Below are positions 58,356 to 64,000 of a stretch of 64,000 bases of DNA, one piece after another (the first letter of the stretch is position 1; every line of letters begins with the position of its first letter). The notes beneath the pieces are model-generated. The model was not told the origin of the DNA and searched no databases. It saw nothing but the letters and a program-made list of their open reading frames with translations. Source of the DNA: Microvelia longipes (taxonomy: Eukaryota > Arthropoda > Insecta > Hemiptera > Veliidae); contig JACMZG010001911.1 of NCBI GenBank assembly GCA_018340805.1, positions 53,515,883 through 53,579,882 of the forward strand, given 5' to 3'. Position numbers and translations under genes: made by a program.

Positions 58356-58650
58356 CTCTCTACGAAACAAAACTTTATTGACAAAGTGTTTTCAATCTAA
58401 TTAGAGGTCATCATCAGTACAAAACAATTGATAATTAAAATTTGATAAATCAGTAAAATTTGATAATTGATATGTTAAAGAATATGAGAAGTGAGTCTAT
58501 GTCTTCTTACTGGGTATAGGACCAGACTAGACTGACTCTAAAATATAGACTCACTTCTTTTCTTCTTTATCATCTCAACTGTTTTGCACTGATGATGGCC
58601 TCTAGTTAGGTTAAAAGGACTTTTCCAATTAAGTTTTATTTTGTGGAGAG
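58356..58650. mobile_element. Inverted-repeat element with CTGATGATG core remnants
   Basis: Left arm 58356-58432 and right arm 58571-58650 are inverted copies at roughly 75 percent. A second inverted pair, GAAGTGAGTCTATGTC and its complement, lies nearer the centre. Each arm contains CTGATGAT followed by a potential stem (GGCCU...AGGUU) and GAAAA or TAAAA. The stem I pairing and GAAAC-palindrome-UC part of a hammerhead are not convincing here. Confidence 0.75.
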
Positions 58651-59246
58651 AGTTCTTTATTTCATTATTCTAAATTCCTCAATACATGTAGGAGTCTTTC
58701 ACCATTAGCATTCATGCCGCAACCCCACTCACTATTCTTTATTACAAGTAAAATTAATTGTTAGGTAAGGTAAGTAGTACTATTGCCAGTAAAAGCAGTT
58801 GCAGTATTACTCGGTCATTCTTTTAGAGTTTGTGTATTATTAATCACTGTAAATGATCCGTTTAATTCACAGCCATGAACTCGTCACAAAATGCCAACAG
58901 ACACTGTAAACAAGGTCTAGAACACTATCTTCTAAAGGTATTGAAAGAATTATAACAATTTTTATTGCATTTTATGCACACGAAAAAATACTTGAAATTA
59001 TAAAAAAATGAATTATTAAAAATTATAGAAATTGCAACATTATTTGGTTTTCAAGTATTAATATTACTTTTTGTATCTTAAAATAAACACTAATAAAATT
59101 GTATACTTCAACACATAAATTAAAAAAAAATAATAAAATAAACTTTACCCTTGCTGGCTCTGAAATACTTAATTTTAACTTTTATAATACTCTATTATAT
59201 TAAATTATTCATAAATTTATTACATGTATGCAAGTATGAAAAACTC

Positions 59247-59870
59247 AGGTATGGGGTACCTCGGAACTTATCCACATCACACCAGATTCACTTCGCTCAT
59301 CTACCTTACTTCGCTCGTCTTCAGAATGTACAAATCGTTAATTTATACTGCATTTCTTTGGACTGCTCAGAAAGTAAATACATCTATTTTATTCCCAGTA
59401 GTTACCCATTCTGGCACTGACCACGGTCGAAGCAGCTTAACTTTTTTTGATTTAACAAAAATCATAGATGTACTTGCCGTATTGTACGGCAAGTACAATA
59501 CTTAGTGTACTTATTTATTACATAAAATATACACTTGTAACAAATTTTATCTCAATTGGATTATTTTCAATTTTTTTAAAAAACGTACCCAAGTCATCTA
59601 ATAAAAATTGAACTAATGCTGATAATGAGATGAAACATGACACAAATGTTAGTCTTATAAATCTCAAATAGATCGCAACATTATTCTGCTTTTTACGATT
59701 TTTCGAAATTTTTACTGAGTCATTATTCCGGATTGGTGTCGTCATAAAACCTATTTTCCGAATAACACAACTACACCTATATACTGATTTCTTTATTGGT
59801 ATAAGCATTGGGTACTATTCTACTAATATCTACACCGATAAGGAAATGTGTTTGCTGTGCAGAGTTCTGA
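59247..59870 (+). repeat. Dispersed repeat, family A, with a 12 bp perfect hairpin
   Basis: It starts AGGTATGGGGTACCTCGGAA and contains CGCTCATC and CTTCGCTCGTC, then near 59700-59780 GTCATTATTCCGGATTGGTG and TATTTTCCGAATAACACAAC as in other copies. A perfect hairpin GTACTTGCCGTA-TTG-TACGGCAAGTAC sits at 59470-59496. Open frames here are incidental. Confidence 0.65.
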
Positions 59871-60359
59871 TTTTTTATCTATGAGAAGATAGAAGTATTT
59901 AAGGCGGAAAAAAAGCAACTACTACTAAGTAGAGAGACAGGCAGGCAAATAGGCAACCTTGTTAGGTCCTTTATGCCACCACCTCTAAAGATTTTGCTAA
60001 AAGGTAATTTTATATGTGGTAATTTTTGATTACCATTTAAAACTTAATGATTGAAGTAAATTATATTTTAAAGATTTTAAGACTAAATACGACAGTGAAA
60101 TATCCAGACTAAATGTCCCTCAATTTTTTTCCTATAATTCCAACATTCCTTTTCTTTCCGGGATTTTTTAACTTTTCTTAAATGCCTCTGCTGCCTTGTT
60201 AAATTGATATCAACAATATAATTTTAAATTATAATTTTAAAACAACTCTTTGCATAAAACAAAATTTTAAAATCTAGAAATAAAAGATTAACTAATTAAC
60301 TTGACCAGTTACCTAATTATCAATTATAGGCAGTGATTATTATAATTATCCTGTTGGTT

Positions 60360-60735
60360 ATACCAAACAATGCCTCTAAAATTGGCACATTACACCATTG
60401 TTTGCATTAATTTAATGGTCAGTTGGTATTTTCTTAAAAGGCTTTAGCACATTTCCTTTGAAAAATACAGAAAAAATGAGTTAAGAGAAGTGCTAGTTAT
60501 TTGAGTAACTCCTCATGTTATAAAGCATAAACCGTACCCTTAAGCAAGATATGGGTTGTTGAACACGGAAACACGCATGCCAAAGGAAATTTGCCCGACA
60601 TGCCACCGTGCCAGAGTCATTTAGTAGTTATAAACTTATATAATTATCAATAAAAACGATGAACAATTATCGTCTTTACTAGTATTCGAACCCAGGTACT
60701 CTGACTTTGAGTGTTCGTATCGACTTTTGTTTATT
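60360..60735 (+). mobile_element. SINE-like repeat, family B, with antisense tRNA-like B box
   Basis: TGCCTCTAAAATTGGCACAT, GCTTTAGCACATTTCCTTTG, ATGTTATAAAGCATAAACCG, then TATTCGAACCCAGGTACTCT, whose complement contains GGTTCGAATA, a B-box-like word. It runs into the tandem bodies of family C. Confidence 0.6.
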
Positions 60736-61260
60736 GGTCTGTGTTCGTGACAAACCATTTTTATTTAACACACTGGACCCAAAACATCGAAAACTTATTT
60801 ACAGGCCGTATTTTAGGTTTTCCGGTAATTTACCACCGTTTTTTCGACTAATTGAACACTTTAAGTGGTTGTATCGACTCTGGACCGAGTTTCTTTAATT
60901 CAGCGCCCCATAAAACATGTAAAAAGGACACACTACTCAAAATTTATTTTTCAGCGACCGTAATTTAAATTTACGGCAATTTTCCATGTGGTTTTTTCAA
61001 CTATATTTGTTCACATAGAGTGGTCGTATCAAATTCAGACTGGTTTTATTCGATTCCGCGTCCCATAAAATATTGAAAACGACACTCTACCCGAAATTAA
61101 ATTTCAACGACCGTAATTTCGGTATCCTATAATTTTTAATGATTTTTCCACTTTTTGGTTGCTAAGAGTACTCGTAGCGTCATCAGACCAGTTTTATTCG
61201 CCAAAAAACATTGGGCGCGACTGATCACTTCGTAACGAAAAATAACAACTATGAATTTTA
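60735..61260 (+). repeat. Family C repeat body, about three diverged tandem copies
   Basis: The phrase CGTATCGACTCTGGACCG..TTTTATTCGATTCAGCGCCCCATAAAA with ..CGACACTCTACTC..AACGACCGTAATTT recurs with a spacing of about 155-170 bp (near 60868, 61026 and 61171). The same body occurs once near 31830 and near 53595. Confidence 0.7.
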
Positions 61261-61439
61261 ACGATTATTCGAAATCCCACAGGGTCAAAAACAGCAAACC
61301 GGGTTAATGAAGTCACAACAACTTGGTTTTTAATAAGGTTGGTGTACTTCTAAGAGTTAATTTTTATACCATGTTTGATTTAAAAAATATTTATGCGATC
61401 AAGAGATAGCGAGTTTACAAGATTTGTCAAGACTACGAA

Positions 61440-61449
61440 TATATATTAT

Positions 61450-61528
<79 letters not shown>
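61440..61528. repeat. (AT)n microsatellite
   Basis: About 85 bases of alternating AT, then a T run and TGTGTGTG. It generates the Ile-Tyr repeat frame at 61424-61639. Confidence 0.97.
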
Positions 61529-61533
<5 letters not shown>

Positions 61534-61554
61534 TTGTGTGTGTGTAAAGTTTGA

Positions 61555-61645
61555 AATAGATTTTTGTCATGGTCCGAGGTTTGCCTGCCGCTATGACGCC
61601 GATCCCTCTAGCAGATTTTTTCCAAAGGAAATTTCCTAAATAAGT
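61555..61645 (+). repeat. Fragment related to 7405-7510
   Basis: TGTCATGGTCCGAGGTTTGCC..CTATGACGCC resembles GTGTCATGACCCGAGGTTCG..CCATGACTTCGGC at 7420-7460, with AAAGGAAATTTCC following. Confidence 0.45.
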
Positions 61646-63718
61646 TATTACAGAACCTCCAGTTCTAAAACATCTTACTAGTCAAGAGTTACAAAATGCT
61701 GTCACCACAAATCAACACTGTTGATCCGCGGTGCGAGAACCTCTCTTAAGCCGCTTTACAATCATATTGAGGTTTTTTTGTTTTCTGATCTGTGACTCCG
61801 TGCGATACGAATTATTTGATTTATTTCGGTTAACATACTCTCATGATTTTAAAGCAACATATCGATCTAATACAAATAAAGCTAAAAAATTATTTATTCT
61901 ATAAATTCTTTAAATAATTTATAAATACGAATTTAAATTTATAAATTTAAATAGAAAAGTAGATTTGAAATAAGAAAAATTTACTGTAAACATCTTTAAG
62001 AGAGGTTGAAAATTAAAACATAAAATGTCTTGAGCAACGACATCAAATAAAAGTTTAGCATCTTAAACCCCAATTAATGTTCTAATCATATTTATTGACT
62101 TAATTATACATTTAATAACAATAAATAAATAAACCTTTCCAATTATAATCATGTTTTAATTCATTTATTAGTATTAATAATTTAATTAATATTCTTTTAA
62201 TAAAATTATTAATAAAAATCAAATAACATAATTATTAAAGTAAACTAATTCGGCATGTGACATCACTTAGATTTAATAATTGACATAAATATGTTTACTT
62301 TTAAATCATTAAAGCTTTTTATAAATTATATTCAACTTTTTTTATCTTGTTATACAATTTTAATTAGGTATTATTCTGAGTATTCCTCTAGTTATATTGC
62401 TTTACATTTCTCTTCTCTCATTTATTTATTTTTAAAAAATTATTATTATTTTTCTATTTATGTTTTATATTAATAATGTTTATTATTTGTTTTTTCTATT
62501 TTTTAAAGGTATTTATTTCTTAAGCATTTTTTGTATTAGTTTTAAAGCTTATTTTTGACATCTTAATTGAAGTTTTACTTCCTTCAAATTAAGACTCGCA
62601 AGTTTTAATTTATCAAGTTTGACTTTACTCCACTAAAGAAAATTAGGTTCTAGAAATTACATGAAAATCATACAAAGAAGCATTTTAAGAAGTTTTGTTA
62701 AGGTAAGATAAAAATAAATTAAAATAGTAATAATATAATTTATTTTAAATTCCTTAAAGACTTAATATTAGCAGAAAATTAACCTCAGAAACTTAGATTA
62801 TTTAATCAAACTGATCAAATTGGTTTCAGGTCAAACGTTAAGGATTGGGGGGGGGTTTATATTATTCAAATATCATCAAGTATACGTAAAAAAGTAAACA
62901 CAGAAGATATAAAAGATAAAATATATTTTAATACAAAAGTTGTATAAATAAATTTGATTAAATACAAGTCTCATTACTTTCAGCAAATTCCATAGGAATA
63001 TTAAAATTTAGCATGCAATAAAAATACATTTTTAGTTTAAGTAGCCAATAAATTAGAGTGAAATATTCAACAAAAGGATAACTATAAAAGGGATTTGATA
63101 AAAATTTGGACCATAATTATTTCTGAGTACCCCATATGCAAAAATATATTATGTCATTATTATCCAGTGAATTTAAACAAAGACATTTAAAGAGTATTGT
63201 TTAAAATCATGGTTTATTTTAAAAAATGGGATTGAATTAAAAATATTGAGATAATTGACTAAAATATAAAATTTTAAATAAAGAATATAAGCTTTGACGA
63301 AGGTAGTAAAAAAAATAAATTTTAAGGTATCTTAAAAGACCCTAGGACTTAGATAGGTTCTATGTTAGGGTAACCATAAAAAACATATGGTTGTTTTAAT
63401 GAGGATTTAAAATGTTTCTTGACTTATGGATAGGTGTTCTTAAATTTATTATATAGTAGTTTAAAAGGACTGAAGCAAAAATTTAAATATGAGATTGTTG
63501 TATTCATTTAACAATAGTATTTTGCATAGTAATTATATAGCATTGATAGAATAATCTCACAATAAAATACTTCAGTACCTCTTTTAAACTTTAAAATCAA
63601 TTGAAAAGGATGATAATGTTGACAAGATTATTAAAGTGATCATTTTGCGCTCAGATGTAGTTATGTAAGAAAAAAATGTATACGACTCACAGACAATGGT
63701 TATGGCAAAACATTAGAT
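61646..63718. other. Intergenic, no feature recognised
   Basis: Strongly AT-rich flank downstream of the histidine-rich gene (which reads toward it). No minus-strand AATAAA close to the stop was noticed. There is a G-run near 62847-62856. Confidence 0.5.
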
Positions 63719-64000
63719 CTAGTGGTGATGGTGATAGCCCCAGTGTTTATGCTCTTTATCGCCTCCATGTTTATCATAATGGGAGTGGTGGTCATGATGA
63801 TCATCATGGCCATGTTTACCATGATGATGTTTGTGATGATGATGGTGAGATCCGTGATGGTGATGCCCTTCCTTACCATGTTTACCTTCGTGATGCCCTC
63901 CTTTTTTATGTCCGTGGTGGTAGTGGCCACCGTGATGCTTATGGTGGTGCTTATGATGACCCCCATGGTGTTCGTGATGTCCTTCGTCATGATCTTCATC
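63719..64000 (-). CDS. Histidine-rich protein, C-terminal part (DUF4779-like / histidine-rich glycoprotein-like), runs off the window
   Basis: Read on the minus strand from the window edge, one frame stays open for 93 codons to a TAG at 63719-63721. I count 45 His among the 93 residues, with the rest mostly Gly, Lys, Asp and Glu. The pattern is runs of HH, HHH and HHHHH alternating with GK, GG and DD, ending WGYHHHH. Insects have secreted His/Gly/Lys-rich proteins of this composition (often named histidine-rich glycoprotein-like or DUF4779); metal binding or cuticle/salivary roles have been proposed for such proteins, but nothing here proves a function. The start and any signal peptide lie beyond 64000. 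A competing frame that begins with ATG at 63999 reads the His codons (CAT/CAC) as Ile/Thr/Met; it is the shadow. The choice of frame rests on the clean terminal stop and the biologically familiar composition. Confidence 0.72.
   Translation of the reverse strand, partial: DEDHDEGHHEHHGGHHKHHHKHHGGHYHHGHKKGGHHEGKHGKEGHHHHGSHHHHHKHHHGKHGHDDHHDHHSHYDKHGGDKEHKHWGYHHHH

Noticed and set aside
58380..58425. Active hammerhead ribozyme in the 58.4 kb element
   Set aside because: CTGATGA and a stem II are present, but stem I does not pair and the stem III/cleavage-site part is not recognisable.
61424..61639. Ile-Tyr repeat frame
   Set aside because: Pure translation of an AT microsatellite.
63700..63999. 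Minus-strand frame starting MKIMTKDI, rich in Ile/Thr/Met
   Set aside because: It is the +1 shadow of His-rich codons (CAT/CAC read as ATC/ACA/ATG). The histidine frame ends cleanly and has a familiar composition.

Overview
The window looks like AT-rich, gene-poor, repeat-dense insect DNA. The taxonomic evidence is indirect: a B-type (arthropod/nematode-type) muscarinic acetylcholine receptor gene with a GT-AG intron, an I-clade-like LINE with APE endonuclease, reverse transcriptase and RNase H regions, a PIF/Harbinger-type non-autonomous transposon, tRNA-derived SINE-like sequences and a histidine-rich insect-type protein. A hemipteran is possible, but the sequence alone does not settle the order. 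There are no prokaryotic operons, rRNA or CRISPR arrays, and no canonical tRNA gene that I can support.

Only two protein-coding loci are convincing. The last two coding exons of a muscarinic receptor (mAChR-B / GAR-2 type) lie at 54450-54694 and 55399-57485 on the + strand. They are joined by a 704 bp phase-1 intron. The exon(s) for the extreme N-terminus lie upstream and were not recognised, so much of the sequence left of 54.4 kb may be intron or 5' flank. At the right edge (63719-64000, - strand) is the C-terminal part of a very histidine-rich protein, 45 His in 93 residues, which continues past the window. Two GC-rich islands near 2.6 and 3.8 kb have coding character but no assignment.

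Layout: 0-4 kb holds a LINE 3' fragment, palindromic tandem repeats, the two GC-rich islands and a palindromic element with hammerhead-ribozyme-like cores. 4-35 kb is a patchwork of short dispersed repeats, SINE-like pieces, MITEs, tandem repeats and AT microsatellites with no convincing gene. 35.39-41.09 kb is one LINE insertion (- strand) with a perfect 13 bp target-site duplication. 41-54 kb has a second hammerhead-bearing palindrome (44.7 kb), a Harbinger-like element with TAA target duplication (46.95-48.13 kb), a 44 bp minisatellite (50.36-51.43 kb) and a 100 bp LINE tail insertion (53.9 kb). 54.2-57.5 kb is the receptor. 57.5-63.7 kb is again repeats, ending in the histidine-rich gene.

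The most interesting signal is the recurrent architecture CUGANGA-U-stem II-GAAA-(palindromic stem III)-UC inside inverted-repeat elements at 3.1, 20.0 and 44.8 kb, with a weaker relative at 58.4 kb. Stem I and stem II pairings change between copies in ways that mostly keep base pairing. These look like dimer-type hammerhead ribozymes, as known from Penelope-like elements and retrozymes, here carried in both arms of small palindromic elements without any reverse transcriptase in the window.
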